In this document: positions 9,601 to 17,474 of the stretch, piece after piece
Layout of the letters: each line of letters opens with the position of its first letter
How positions within the stretch are numbered: the stretch's first letter is position 1
Assembly (NCBI RefSeq): GCF_020010905.1
Contig: NZ_JAGJBY010000002.1
Location: forward strand, 1,426,001 to 1,490,000
DNA from: Streptomyces acidiscabies
GTDB lineage: Bacteria; Actinomycetota; Actinomycetes; Streptomycetales; Streptomycetaceae
Length of the DNA stretch: 64,000 bases
Direction of reading: 5' to 3'
Made by a program: the position numbers and the translations under genes
Notes under the pieces: generated by a model
Seen by the model: only the letters and a program-made list of their open reading frames with translations
Databases searched by the model: none
What the model was told of the DNA's origin: nothing

Positions 9601-11146
9601 CCGCCTTCAGCACGGCGAGCAGGGCGACGAGGAGACCACAGGAGCGGGGTACGAGGACGGCGACCCGTTCCTCGCGCTGGACGCCCAGGCGCAGGAGCCG
9701 GTGGGCGAGTTGGCTGGAGCGGCGGTCCAACTCGGCGTAGGAGAGGGAGCGTTCACCCTGTACGACGGCCTCGGCGTCCGGCGTCGCGGCGACCCGGGTC
9801 GCGAACAGGTCGGGGATGCCGGCCCCGTCGCCCGTCGCGGGGGCACCGGCGAGGGTCGACTCCTCGCCGGGCAGGGTCGGGACGACGCGTCCGACGACGG
9901 CGCCCGGTGTGCGCACGGCCTCCGCGAAACGTTCCAGGAAGTGGACGAACCTTCCGTGGTGGGCGGTGAGTTCGGGTTCCGAGTACTGCTCGGTGCCGGC
10001 GTCGAAGTCGACGCGGACTCCGTTGCCGTCGGCGCGGTCGTAGACGTTGACGGCGAGGTCCTCGACCGGTCCCGTGGACAGGTTGTGACGGGTCGTCGGG
10101 AAGGTTCCGAACCTCAACTCCGGTCCGAACGCCATGATGTTGACGACCGGCCCGAAGAACCGCCGCCCGCCCTCCGGCCAGTCCAGCTCCCGGCGCAGCT
10201 CCTCGCCCCGGTACCGCTGGTGGGCGAGCAACTCCCGGGTGGAGGCGGCGGTTTCGCGTACGAGGTCGGCGGCGAGGGCGTCGGGGCGTACGGGGATGCG
10301 CAGCGGGAGGACATTGGACGCCATGCCCGGTGTGGTGAGTTCGGCCGGGGAGGTGCGGGCGGTGACGGCGAGACCGAGGACGATCTCCTCGGCGCCGGTC
10401 ATCGCGTGCAGGTACGCGGCGGTCGCCGCGAGGACGACCCGGGACCAGCGGGTGCCGGTCAAGTCGGCGGCGGAGTGGACGAGTTCACCGGTGACGTGAC
10501 GCGTACGGCGCAGGAAGCGTCCACAGACACGGGGCGGCCGGGACGAGAGGCTCACCGGGTCGGGCCGGTCGGCGAGGGTCCGGTTCCAGTACGCGCGGTC
10601 CGCCTCGGCGTCGTACGCGTCATCGGCGGCGAGCAACGGCCCGAGCGGCGCGTCCGGAACGCCGACGGCCTCAACGCCCGTCACCAGAGCCGTGTACGCC
10701 GCAGCCACCCTCCCCGCGATCAGCGAACAGCTGAACCCGTCCACGGCGATGTGGTGATACGCCTGGTACCAGACCCAGTGCTCGTCCCCCGCCCGCAGCA
10801 ACGCGTACCGGAACAAGGGCCCTTGCTCCAGATCGAACGGCACGGCGAAGTCCCGTTCCATCCACTCCCGAGCGGCCTCGATCCCGTCGACCTCCACGAC
10901 CGGCATGGACCACGAAAGCTCCGGCTCGACCAACAGCCCCACGCCCTCGCCGTCTTCGACGAAGCGTGAGCGCAACGTCTCGGTGGCCGTGACGACTTGG
11001 CCCACGGCGGTCAGGAGCAGGCCGGGGTCGACGGCGCCGTGGATCTCGGTGAACTCGCCGACGTTGTACGCCGCGTCACCCCCGTCGAGCCGCGTTCCGA
11101 ACCACATGGACCGCTGAGCGGCGGACGGGACGAGACGTACGGTCAT
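3635..11146 (-). CDS. nonribosomal peptide synthetase, C-A-T-C-A-T-E
   Basis: A two-module NRPS of 2,503 residues. The ATG at 11146 has AGGAGAG seven bases upstream; an in-frame ATG 48 bases earlier lacks this. Domains: C1 (HHIAVDG at 131-137), A1 (YTSGSTGTPKG at 587-597), carrier T1 (GGHSLLAL, Ser about 967), C2 from about 1010 (HHIAADG), A2 (YTSGTTGRPKG), carrier T2 (LGGDSIASI, the form usually found before epimerisation domains) and a C-terminal E domain (HHFAVDGVSW; VGWFTSVVP). Specificity residues read by eye are DAYWWGGTFK for A1, resembling Val codes, and DATKMGHVGK for A2, resembling Asp codes. Inferred product segment: Val-like then D-Asp-like, handed to the next NRPS. The N-terminal C domain could accept an acyl starter. 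Confidence 0.92.
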   Translation of the reverse strand: MTVRLVPSAAQRSMWFGTRLDGGDAAYNVGEFTEIHGAVDPGLLLTAVGQVVTATETLRSRFVEDGEGVGLLVEPELSWSMPVVEVDGIEAAREWMERDFAVPFDLEQGPLFRYALLRAGDEHWVWYQAYHHIAVDGFSCSLIAGRVAAAYTALVTGVEAVGVPDAPLGPLLAADDAYDAEADRAYWNRTLADRPDPVSLSSRPPRVCGRFLRRTRHVTGELVHSAADLTGTRWSRVVLAATAAYLHAMTGAEEIVLGLAVTARTSPAELTTPGMASNVLPLRIPVRPDALAADLVRETAASTRELLAHQRYRGEELRRELDWPEGGRRFFGPVVNIMAFGPELRFGTFPTTRHNLSTGPVEDLAVNVYDRADGNGVRVDFDAGTEQYSEPELTAHHGRFVHFLERFAEAVRTPGAVVGRVVPTLPGEESTLAGAPATGDGAGIPDLFATRVAATPDAEAVVQGERSLSYAELDRRSSQLAHRLLRLGVQREERVAVLVPRSCGLLVALLAVLKAGGAYVGLDASAPHARTVQILEETGARLLLTDGDVAPYDGLSVVQTGDPSLLDEPGSRPGVDVTGRQLCYVSYTSGSTGTPKGVAVTHHDVVSLARDSAFTSGAHSRVLVHSPTAFDASTYEMWVPLLGGGTAVVAEDGVPVDAFAVRQLTQRHALTGIWLTAGLFRLAAEEDPGCFTGLREVWAGGEAVPSGAVRRVLEACPGVTVTNGYGPTETTTFATNRPCSHGSSVPDSLPIGRPLDGMRAYVLDPALRPVPRGIVGELYLSGNGVARGYLGRPGATAERFVADPHGPVGARMYRTGDRVRVTDADELEFHGRTDSQLKLRGFRIEPAEIEAALAGHPGVTQAVVTVRGERLIGYAVSKAAPEELRAHLAARLPEYAVPGAVVPLDHLPLTPNGKLDLRALPTPPASADAGRVPRSPLEETLCGLFADVLDVPTAGPDADFFALGGHSLLALRLVGRVRRALGVSLALRDVFTTPTPAGLAERVNGAVAQTVPRPLRRRGAGEVPLSSAQRRLWFLDRLEGAGAAYHVPLAVRLAGGGVDVGVLEEALGDLVGRHEVLRTVYPAGGGVPCQRVVGAGRLRVGVEVLGEVAEPLSLSATLSAHLSALAAQEFRLDEDLPIRAHLIVVGPQEHVLLLVLHHIAADGQSLEPLARDLATAYEARSAGRVPEWAPLAVQYGDFAVWQEELLGDREVMGPQVAFWTRALAGVPDELALPADRPRPARATHRGGDAAVRFGPELHGRIRTLAGETGTTPFMVVQAALAALLTRLGAGTDIPIGTPVAGRTDEVLDDLVGCFLNTLVLRTDTSGDPGFRELLGRVRETDLAAHANQDLPFEQVVEALAPPRSLARHPLFQVMLAFRPSEPELRLPGLKATPIPVETGATKVDLTFNLGELRTRNGSPAGIEGFLQYSADLFDRCTAEDLVVRLERLLGAAVDAPDHPIGALEILGAAERRRIVEEFNDTERDVPETTFPRMFEEQATRRPDAVAVTDAGRELTYSQLAASSDELARALIASGAGPGRVVAISLPRSVDIAVAVLAVLKSGAAYLPLDPDHPADRTAYLLADSDPVCVISRDRTDVGRPVVSPEAAGGEGDLVDPRPADAAYLIYTSGTTGRPKGVVVEHRNLTNYVARCVEEYPSLGGTSLLHATMSFDATVTTLHGALAAGGQVHIAAVHEADERQLTFLKATPSHLALLPALPHDISPAEEFMLGGEALVGEALRAWRREHPGVRLINHYGPTELTVGCTDHRIEPGDELPSGPVPVGRPMWNTRAYVLDRRLNPVPAGVEGELYVGGAQVARGYHNRPALTGERFVADPYGPPGSRMYRTGDLAVQRSDGALELRGRSDGQLKIRGLRIEPGEIEGALTSYDGVEQAAAVVREDRPGVRRLVGYLVGAAGVDAVDVRAHAARRLPEHMVPEAFVVLDALPMTANGKLDRGALPAPVVESGGDRAPRTAAERVLRDLFAEVLGREVGLDDGFFDLGGDSIASISLVSKALAAGLRLSPRDVFEHRTVAALAAIAASRPAASRGPAQESATGAIPLTPAMHRLRERGGPTGRFSQSTVLVTPVGADERSLTAALQAVVDHHDVLRMRVGADWSADIPAPGSVQVAVRRVADPKDLTADQLAPERGELVRAVWYDAGPGRQGWLLLTVHHFAVDGVSWGVLRADLAAAWRGEQLPPKGTPFRQWARLLEGEAEKRRPELEVWQRLLDHPSPDDRSPDPARDVVGTVRHLTRTLPPEPATDLLTTVPAAFHAGPDDVLLTALALAFTRWDQRPVLLVDVERHGREDLFEDVDLSRTVGWFTSVVPARLDLAGIELTDTAGVLRAVKEQVRAVPDHGIGYGVLRHLDPEAGAELAELPVPQVGFNYLGRTARELPTDDWASVPDELPGELALGAAHDPRLPVAHGLEVTVVADDDGLRAMWSWAPGVWSEAEVGTLADLWCAALDELSRTGSAGGHTPSDLPLVSLSQAEIDELEAEFGSEWR
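7813..7825. repeat. palindrome shared with the downstream NRPS gene
   Basis: GTGGCTCAGCCAC, a perfect 13-base palindrome inside the C2 domain coding region (around residue 1107 of the protein). It is the same core as the units at 1775-1882 but is translated as V-A-E-P instead of Q-W-L-S-H. Confidence 0.6.
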
Positions 11147-11190
11147 CGGTGAACTCTCCTGAGCGTGGGGGTTGTTGGGGGCCGGGAAGA

Positions 11191-12519
11191 TCAACGAGCC
11201 GCCCCCGAACGAGCCGCCCCCACCGACGCGTTGCCCACCAAGTCGGCCACCACCCGCGCCCTGTCAACCCCCTCCACCCCAGCCTCAGGCCAAGGCACCC
11301 GCAACCACGGCTCAGCGGCCACCAGTTGGACATCCCGCCCCCGCCGAGCCCGCCCCCCACCCGTGATGTTCAGCAGCACAACCTCATCGCGCCGAACCTT
11401 CCCCGCCCGAACCGCCTCCGCCAGCGCGGCCACCGCAACCCCCGCCCCCGGCTCGATGTCGATCCCCTCGGTCTCCTCGAACAGAGCCATACCGGCCAGC
11501 GCACCGGAGTTGTCGACGCGCAACACATCACCCCCGCTCTCGACGAGCGCTTCCCGCACCCCACCCCGAACGGCGAACGGCGGGCGCCGATTGGTGAGTT
11601 CACGTGCGAGAGGCTCGCGCTCGCGGTCGGCAGGAGCACCACCGCGCCCGTGCCAAGCCTCGAACAACGGGGCGAACGGCGCGTTCTGACACATCATCAG
11701 ACGCGGCAGACGTTCCCCACGGACCCGCACCCGCCCGGCCGCCTCATGCACCCCGAGTGCCCCCGTACCGCTGCCGACCGCCTGCACGTACACCTCCGGC
11801 AACCCCCCGATGGCCTCAACTGCCGCCAGCAGCACGGTCCCGAGCCCGTCCCGCCGCCCCACATTGCGCGCACCCCCCTCCGCCCGATGCCCCGGAAGCG
11901 AGGAGAGCAGATCGGCGCAGGCGATGGCGTCGCTGTACGTCGCGGGCCCGTCGAGGACGACGATCCGTACCCGCGGATCGAGCGGCCCGGGGAACCGCAT
12001 GCCGTCCAGGGCCGGCGCGGGGACGACGATGAGGCAGGGGACTTGATGGAGGGTCGCCGCCCAGGCGAACGCGGCGGCCGTGTTGCCCGCCGAGGGGATC
12101 ACCAGGACGGGCGGGTCGGCGGGCAGCCGGCCGAGCACGGTGTACGCCTCAAGGTCCTTGAACGTGCAGGTCGGCAGGTGCGCGCCGCGCTCCGGCCAGT
12201 GCCCGTTGAAGGCGGTCCACAGCCGGTCGAGACCGAGCCTGCGCCCGAGCTTCTCGGCACGCAGGACGACAGGCCCGGGTACGTCGGGGAAGGTGCGCGC
12301 GACCGGCAGCAGCGACGCGAACCGGAACAGACCGGTACGCGGCGCCTCGAAAGGAGCCGCGCCGAAAGAGGTCTCGTACTCCGCACGCAGGAACGCCGGT
12401 TCGTGCGCGCCGGCGCAGTCGAGAATCAGCCCGTCGTCCGCGTGCCGCGCCCCGCAGGAGGAGCAGACGAGCGAGTAATGCCGATTTCCCGCGTGTACTG
12501 AGGGGCGTACTCGGGACAT
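11191..12519 (-). CDS. PLP-dependent enzyme, threonine synthase/cysteate synthase family
   Basis: A 442-residue fold-type II PLP enzyme. It has an N-terminal C-x2-C pair (C19, C22), the lysine motif TCTFKDLEAY with K121 as the likely Schiff-base lysine, a phosphate-binding segment SAGNTAAAFA, and a late GNITGGG-like glycine loop (LNITGGGRARRG). Members of this family replace a phosphate or hydroxyl on an amino-acid side chain; named relatives are threonine synthase and cysteate synthase. The gene starts 44 bases before the NRPS and is co-directional, so I infer that it makes a non-standard amino acid for the assembly line; sequence alone does not say which. The ATG at 12519 has AAGG upstream and was chosen over an in-frame ATG 90 bases earlier. 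Confidence 0.82.
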   Translation of the reverse strand: MSRVRPSVHAGNRHYSLVCSSCGARHADDGLILDCAGAHEPAFLRAEYETSFGAAPFEAPRTGLFRFASLLPVARTFPDVPGPVVLRAEKLGRRLGLDRLWTAFNGHWPERGAHLPTCTFKDLEAYTVLGRLPADPPVLVIPSAGNTAAAFAWAATLHQVPCLIVVPAPALDGMRFPGPLDPRVRIVVLDGPATYSDAIACADLLSSLPGHRAEGGARNVGRRDGLGTVLLAAVEAIGGLPEVYVQAVGSGTGALGVHEAAGRVRVRGERLPRLMMCQNAPFAPLFEAWHGRGGAPADREREPLARELTNRRPPFAVRGGVREALVESGGDVLRVDNSGALAGMALFEETEGIDIEPGAGVAVAALAEAVRAGKVRRDEVVLLNITGGGRARRGRDVQLVAAEPWLRVPWPEAGVEGVDRARVVADLVGNASVGAARSGAAR

Positions 12520-12756
12520 TCCATTGCCTTCCGCAGGTCGTGCTTCGCCTTTCCATTGCAGCCGGGACTGGGTGAAGAGCGGGAGGGCCGGGAATTGCGG
12601 TTGGCCCAACGGTCGGTAGACATTCGGTGCTCGGTCAAGAGGTGGTATAGACCGGTAGATTGTTCAGTTCCGCTTCATCCTCCCTTCTCAGGAAGGGAGT
12701 CGAGGGTGTGTTAGCTCTGGCCCGACACGGTTCCTTGACGAGAGGACGGCTGGAAA

Positions 12757-13863
12757 ATGGGCGACAGGCCGACGCGATCGCGGGTGCCGTGGCTGCCATC
12801 CGAGAATCCGGTTCGTTTTCTCCCGCGCACTGGAGAAGCGGCCTCGGGCAAATGGTTTTCGGGGAATGAGAACGGGGAATACTCGTTGCCCGATCCGGAG
12901 TTGCTGCGCACCGCGTACCGGAAAATGGTCGTCGGCCGCCGCTTCGACGCGCAGGCCACCGCCCTCGCCCGGCAGGGCCGCCTGGCGGTCCACCCCTCCA
13001 GCCTCGGCCAGGAGGCGTGCCAGATCGGCGCCGCCCTCGCGCTGCGCCCCACCGACTGGCTCTTTCCCACCTACCGCGACTGCGTCGCCCTGGTCAGCCG
13101 GGGCATCGACCCCGTCGAGGCGCTCACGCTGCTGCGCGGCGACGCCCACTGCGGGTACGACCCCGTCACCCACCGCACCGCCCCCCAGTGCACCCCGCTC
13201 GCCACCCACACCGCCCACGCCGCCGGCCTCGCCCACGGCGAGCGCCTCAAGGGCACCGACACCGTCGCCCTCGCCCTCCTCGGCGACGGCGCCACCAGCG
13301 AGGGCGACTTCCACGAAGCGCTGGGCCTGGCAGGGGTGTTGAAGGCACCGGTGGTCTTCCTCGTGCAGAACAACGGGTACGCCATCTCCGTGCCGTTCGC
13401 CGCGCAGAGCGCCGCACCGGCCCTCGCGTACAAGGGAGTCGGCTACGGCGTCCGCTCCGAGCAGGTCGACGGGAACGACGCGGTCGCCCTGATCGCCGTA
13501 CTGCACAAGGCCGTTGAGAGCGCGCGTGCCGGAGACGGGCCCTGGCTGATCGAGGCGCACACCTACCGCATGGCGGCGCACACCAGCGCCGACGACCCCT
13601 CCCGCTACCGGTCCGCCGAGGAGGCCGAGGCCTGGCGGGACCGGGATCCCGTCGAGCGGCTGGAGTCGTGGCTGATGGAGCGTCAATTCCTCACGTCCGC
13701 CGAGGTGATGGAGATCGCCGCCGAGGCGGAGGCGTACGCGGCCGGGGTGCGCGTACGGCTCGCCGAGGACCCGGCGGTCGACCCCCGTGGCCTCGTCGAC
13801 CACGTCTTCAGCACGCCCACACCCCAACTCACCGAACAGTGCGCCGCGTTGGAGGGCTGCTGA
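12757..13863 (+). CDS. 2-oxoacid dehydrogenase E1 component, alpha subunit
   Basis: 368 residues with the thiamine-diphosphate motif GDGATSEGDF...QNN at 176-206 and the substrate-side segments SSLGQEACQIG and HTYRMAAHTSADD typical of the branched-chain/pyruvate dehydrogenase E1 alpha family. It decarboxylates a 2-oxoacid and hands the acyl group to lipoyl-E2. The next gene starts one base after its stop and encodes E1 beta joined to E2, so the two form one complex-coding unit. It is divergent from the NRPS operon across a 237-base spacer, which suggests supply of an acyl-CoA, perhaps branched, to the peptide; this role is inferred. The 40-residue N-terminal stretch is not clearly conserved, so the true start could lie further in. 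Confidence 0.88.
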   Translation: MGDRPTRSRVPWLPSENPVRFLPRTGEAASGKWFSGNENGEYSLPDPELLRTAYRKMVVGRRFDAQATALARQGRLAVHPSSLGQEACQIGAALALRPTDWLFPTYRDCVALVSRGIDPVEALTLLRGDAHCGYDPVTHRTAPQCTPLATHTAHAAGLAHGERLKGTDTVALALLGDGATSEGDFHEALGLAGVLKAPVVFLVQNNGYAISVPFAAQSAAPALAYKGVGYGVRSEQVDGNDAVALIAVLHKAVESARAGDGPWLIEAHTYRMAAHTSADDPSRYRSAEEAEAWRDRDPVERLESWLMERQFLTSAEVMEIAAEAEAYAAGVRVRLAEDPAVDPRGLVDHVFSTPTPQLTEQCAALEGC

Positions 13864-13864
13864 G

Positions 13865-15871
13865 ATGACCCCCACGACCATGGCCAAGGCCCTCAACACC
13901 GCCCTGCGGGACGCCCTGCGCGCCGACGAGCGCGTTCTCGTCTTCGGTGAGGACGTCGGACGGCTCGGCGGCGTCTTCCGCGTCACCGACGGGCTCGCCG
14001 CCGACTTCGGTGAACACCGCTGCTTCGACACGCCAGTTGCCGAGTCCGGGATCGTCGGGCTCGCCGTCGGGCTCGCCATGGCCGGGTTCCGTCCGGTCGT
14101 GGAGATGCAGTTCGACGCGTTCGCCTATCCGGCGTTCGAGCAGATCGCGTCCCACGTCGCCAAACTCCGCAACCGTACGCGCGGCGCGCTCACCCTGCCG
14201 ATCGTCCTGCGCGTTCCGTACGGGGGCGGCATCGGCGGGGTCGAGCATCACAGCGACTCCAGCGAGGCGTACTACGCCCACACCGCCGGGCTGAAAGTCG
14301 TCACCCCGGCTACCGTCGGCGACGCGTACGCCCTTCTGCGCGAGGCCATCGACGACCCCGATCCCGTCGTCTTCCTCGAACCCAAACGGCACTACTGGAC
14401 CAAGGAGGACGTCGAACTCCCCCTGCGCGCCGAGCCGTTCGGTACCGCCGCCGTCCGCCGCGCCGGGAGCGACGTCACGCTCGTCGCGTACGGGCCCGCT
14501 GTCGCCGTCGCCCTCGCCGCCGCGGAAGAGGCCGCCGTGGAGGGGCTGGACGTCGAGGTTCTCGACCTGCGGACGCTCGTTCCCCTCGACGATGCCGGGC
14601 TCGTCAACTCGGTGCTCCGTACCGGGCGTTGTGTCGTCGTCCATGAGGCGCAGGGGTTCGCCGGGGTCGGGGCCGAGATCGTCGCCCGGGTTCAGGAGAG
14701 GTGCTTCGACGCGTTGCGGGCGCCCGTCCTACGGGTCACCGGGCTGGATGTGCCGTATCCGCCGCCGCTGTTGGAACATGCCCATCTGCCCGACGCCGCG
14801 CGGGTGTTGACGGCGCTCCGCCGCGTGCACCCCGAGCCGGTGCGCGGCCCCGAACGCACCTTCCACCTTCCCGACCTGGGGGAGGGGCTCACCGAGGCCG
14901 AGGTCGTCGAATGGCTGGTGCGCGTCGGGGATCAAGTCACCCACGACCAGCCTCTCGTGGAGGTCGAGACCGCCAAGTCCCTTGTGTCGCTGCCGAGTCC
15001 GTACGCCGGGGTGGTGACCGCGCTGCACTGTGACGCCGGGGTGGCGGTCGAGGTGGGCGCGGCGCTGGTGTCGGTCGCCGAGGTCCCGCCCACGCAGGAG
15101 CGCTCACGGCCCGACAGCACCACGGAAGCACTCCCGGAGTCCAACAGGCCCACCACGGACGCCGGTTCAGGCGCGGTCCTCACGGGCTACGGCACGGGCC
15201 GCACTCCGAAGGGCACCACCCCGAACACCCCCTCCCGCACCCCCCTCAACCGAGCCACCGCCGACAAGTTCCTCCGCGCCCAGCGCGACACCCCCGCCGT
15301 CACCATCTGGGCCGACACCGACGCGACCGACCTCCTCGCCCGCAAGAAGTCCGAAGGAGTCGGCCTCCTCGCCCTCTTGGCCGAGGCAGCCGTCAAGGCC
15401 CTGGAGAAATACCCCGAGTTCAACTCACGGATCGACCCCGACCGAGGCGAACTGATCCAACTCCCGCACATCAACCTGGCGTTCGCGGCCCAGACCCCGA
15501 AGGGCCTGACGGTCCCGGTGGCGAGGAACGCGAACACGCTCCCCCTGAGGGACCTGTCCGCGGAACTCACCCGCCTGACAGCCCTGGCCCGCACGGACAC
15601 CCTGCCCCCCGACCACCTCACGGGCGGCACCTTCACCCTCAACAACTACGGCCCCCTGGGCGTCGACGGCGCGACCCCCCTCCTCAACCACCCCCAGACG
15701 GCGATGCTCGGCGCCGGCCGCCTCACGGACCGCCCCTGGGCGGTGAACGGCGAGGTCACGGTCCGGACGATCCTCCCCCTCTCCCTCACGTTCGACCACC
15801 GGACCTGCGACGGCGCCTCGGCGGCAGGCTTCCTCCACCACGCCATCAGCACGCTCACGCAGGGGAGTTGA
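13865..15871 (+). CDS. fused 2-oxoacid dehydrogenase E1 beta - dihydrolipoamide acyltransferase (E2)
   Basis: 668 residues in one frame. Residues 1-325 are E1 beta (GEDVGRLGGVFRVT near the start, transketolase C-terminal region ending near 315). Residues 332-405 are a lipoyl domain with VEVETAKSLV, K371 being the lipoylated lysine. After a Ser/Thr/Pro-rich linker, residues about 455-668 form the E2 catalytic domain (FTLNNYGPLG; active-site motif DHRTCDGA). E1 beta and E2 are normally separate proteins. The peripheral subunit-binding domain that normally recruits E1/E3 is not recognisable in the linker; direct fusion could replace its E1-binding role. No E3 gene is in the window, so a housekeeping lipoamide dehydrogenase is presumably used. 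The reading frame is intact across the join. Confidence 0.88.
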   Translation: MTPTTMAKALNTALRDALRADERVLVFGEDVGRLGGVFRVTDGLAADFGEHRCFDTPVAESGIVGLAVGLAMAGFRPVVEMQFDAFAYPAFEQIASHVAKLRNRTRGALTLPIVLRVPYGGGIGGVEHHSDSSEAYYAHTAGLKVVTPATVGDAYALLREAIDDPDPVVFLEPKRHYWTKEDVELPLRAEPFGTAAVRRAGSDVTLVAYGPAVAVALAAAEEAAVEGLDVEVLDLRTLVPLDDAGLVNSVLRTGRCVVVHEAQGFAGVGAEIVARVQERCFDALRAPVLRVTGLDVPYPPPLLEHAHLPDAARVLTALRRVHPEPVRGPERTFHLPDLGEGLTEAEVVEWLVRVGDQVTHDQPLVEVETAKSLVSLPSPYAGVVTALHCDAGVAVEVGAALVSVAEVPPTQERSRPDSTTEALPESNRPTTDAGSGAVLTGYGTGRTPKGTTPNTPSRTPLNRATADKFLRAQRDTPAVTIWADTDATDLLARKKSEGVGLLALLAEAAVKALEKYPEFNSRIDPDRGELIQLPHINLAFAAQTPKGLTVPVARNANTLPLRDLSAELTRLTALARTDTLPPDHLTGGTFTLNNYGPLGVDGATPLLNHPQTAMLGAGRLTDRPWAVNGEVTVRTILPLSLTFDHRTCDGASAAGFLHHAISTLTQGS

Positions 15872-15926
15872 GGCAAGACCGCCCTGCACCGCGAAACCCG
15901 CCGCATCACCGAGCAGCGCGGCCCGT

Positions 15927-17363
15927 TCAGCACTCGATGATGTTCACCGCCAGCCCACCCCGAGCCGTCTCCTTGTACTTCACGTTCATGCGGGCGCCAG
16001 CAGCGATGAGTACCTTGACCTGCGGGTTTGGCGGCAGCTTCTTGATCCATCCCGTGAGCAGGGACTTCTCAGGGACATTCGGTGTCTGACTGGACTCCAG
16101 CCACGAGTTCATGACGGACAGACCGCGTTGGCCAGCACCGGGCATGAAGTGAGCGTAGTGCTCCAGGGTGATCTTCGGCGTGGAGTGCCCCATCCAGACG
16201 GACAGGCTGACGACCGACTCGCCGGCCGCCAGCTGCACGCTGGCGTAGGTGTGCCGCAGCACATGGAACATGTCCTCGCGGGGCGCTGCGTAGATGGGGG
16301 TCCTACGGATTCGCCCGCCGTGCCGTTCGACTTTCTCGCCGACCGCTTGGATCAGACCGGCAGCAGCAAGTGCTGGCTTCCAGCTCTTGTCGTTCCACGT
16401 CCGGTAGTAGATGCGGTTGCCGTGCGAGGTGGTGAGGACCAGTTGAACCGTGATCGGCTTCCGCTGTCGAGCCTCCACCGCGTTGGTCGGTGGCTCTGGA
16501 TTCCTCCACGGCAGAGTGCAGGAGACGGACGGGAATTTCCGGAAGTGCTCACGCGCCCGCACCGCGAGGTTGGGCGGTAGCGGAACCGTACGAGTCTTTT
16601 GCCCCTTGGGCAGGCAGAAGTACGGCCGACCTTTGGCATCCCACCTGAGTTGGCGACGGACATGTACGACACCCGCCTCGAAATCGAAGTCCTCCTCAGC
16701 CAAGCCGAAGGCTTCTCCTTGGCGCAGGCCGAGGCCCAGCCCGAGGTCGACAGCGAACTTGTAGCGGTCCTGAATGTGGAGGCGGACAGCATCGACGATG
16801 GCGCGTGTCCACGCCTTCGCCTTCTTGGCTGTGCGTCGCGGGGCCTTGACACTCTTGTGAACCTTGATGGGGTTGTGGAGGATCCGCTTGTCGTCCGCTG
16901 CGCAGGTAAGGATGGTTGAAAGGTGGCCCCAGATCACCTCCGCAGTCGTATTCTCGACGCGGCTCAGCAAAGAGGCTGCGAACGAGCGCAACGCTGAAGC
17001 ATCGATCTCGCGGAGAGAGAGGTCGCCGAGGAGCGGGATGATGTGATTCCAGATTCGGCTACGCATCGGGGCTGCGGTGGAGGGCTCGTCCGACCTGCTG
17101 GGCCACCAGTGGTTGACGATGTAGTCAGTGAGGGAGATGTCGCCGGCGCGTGGATCGATGAACTCTCCACGCTGGGCGTCGGTCTTAGCGGTGGCGAGCC
17201 AACTCTTGGCGTCCTCGCTGGTGTCGAACGATCGGTCTTGGACCCCGGGAATCCCCTTGACGCGGTACCTCTTCCCTTTCCCGTAGAGGGAGGTCCTTTC
17301 TCGCTTCCCGGTCTGCTTGTCGGGTCGCTTCTTGAGCCAGCGATCCTCTATGTAGCCCGCCAC
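15927..17363 (-). CDS. tyrosine recombinase (integrase)
   Basis: 478 residues with all catalytic residues visible: R214 in GLRQGE, H367-x2-R370 in HVLRHTYAS, H393 in GHSTPK and nucleophile Y403 in LEHYAHF. An N-terminal AP2-like arm-binding region precedes a SAM-like core-binding domain. About 70 residues follow the tyrosine, longer than in many actinomycete integrases. The excisionase-like gene 111 bases upstream is co-directional, the usual int-xis arrangement of Streptomyces integrative elements. The 3' end lies 55 bases from the E2 gene. No tRNA or repeated att core was found, so the element's borders are unknown. Confidence 0.92.
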   Translation of the reverse strand: MAGYIEDRWLKKRPDKQTGKRERTSLYGKGKRYRVKGIPGVQDRSFDTSEDAKSWLATAKTDAQRGEFIDPRAGDISLTDYIVNHWWPSRSDEPSTAAPMRSRIWNHIIPLLGDLSLREIDASALRSFAASLLSRVENTTAEVIWGHLSTILTCAADDKRILHNPIKVHKSVKAPRRTAKKAKAWTRAIVDAVRLHIQDRYKFAVDLGLGLGLRQGEAFGLAEEDFDFEAGVVHVRRQLRWDAKGRPYFCLPKGQKTRTVPLPPNLAVRAREHFRKFPSVSCTLPWRNPEPPTNAVEARQRKPITVQLVLTTSHGNRIYYRTWNDKSWKPALAAAGLIQAVGEKVERHGGRIRRTPIYAAPREDMFHVLRHTYASVQLAAGESVVSLSVWMGHSTPKITLEHYAHFMPGAGQRGLSVMNSWLESSQTPNVPEKSLLTGWIKKLPPNPQVKVLIAAGARMNVKYKETARGGLAVNIIEC

Positions 17364-17474
17364 TTCGGTGTCCTCTGGTTGTTCGTTGTTCTTGAAGCGG
17401 TTGGTCCTAACGCGCTTCGAGGCAGACCCTTATCCCCGATTTCGAAGTTTCTTCGAGGAGATCTCGATCAAGGG

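Noticed and set aside
6593..10969. Further long plus-strand frames over the NRPS
   Set aside because: Same reason: low-complexity antisense translations with no domain content.
12680..12699. Short hairpin CTCCCTT/AAGGGAG in the NRPS-dehydrogenase spacer
   Set aside because: Only seven base pairs without a T-tract; could be chance, so not listed as a terminator.
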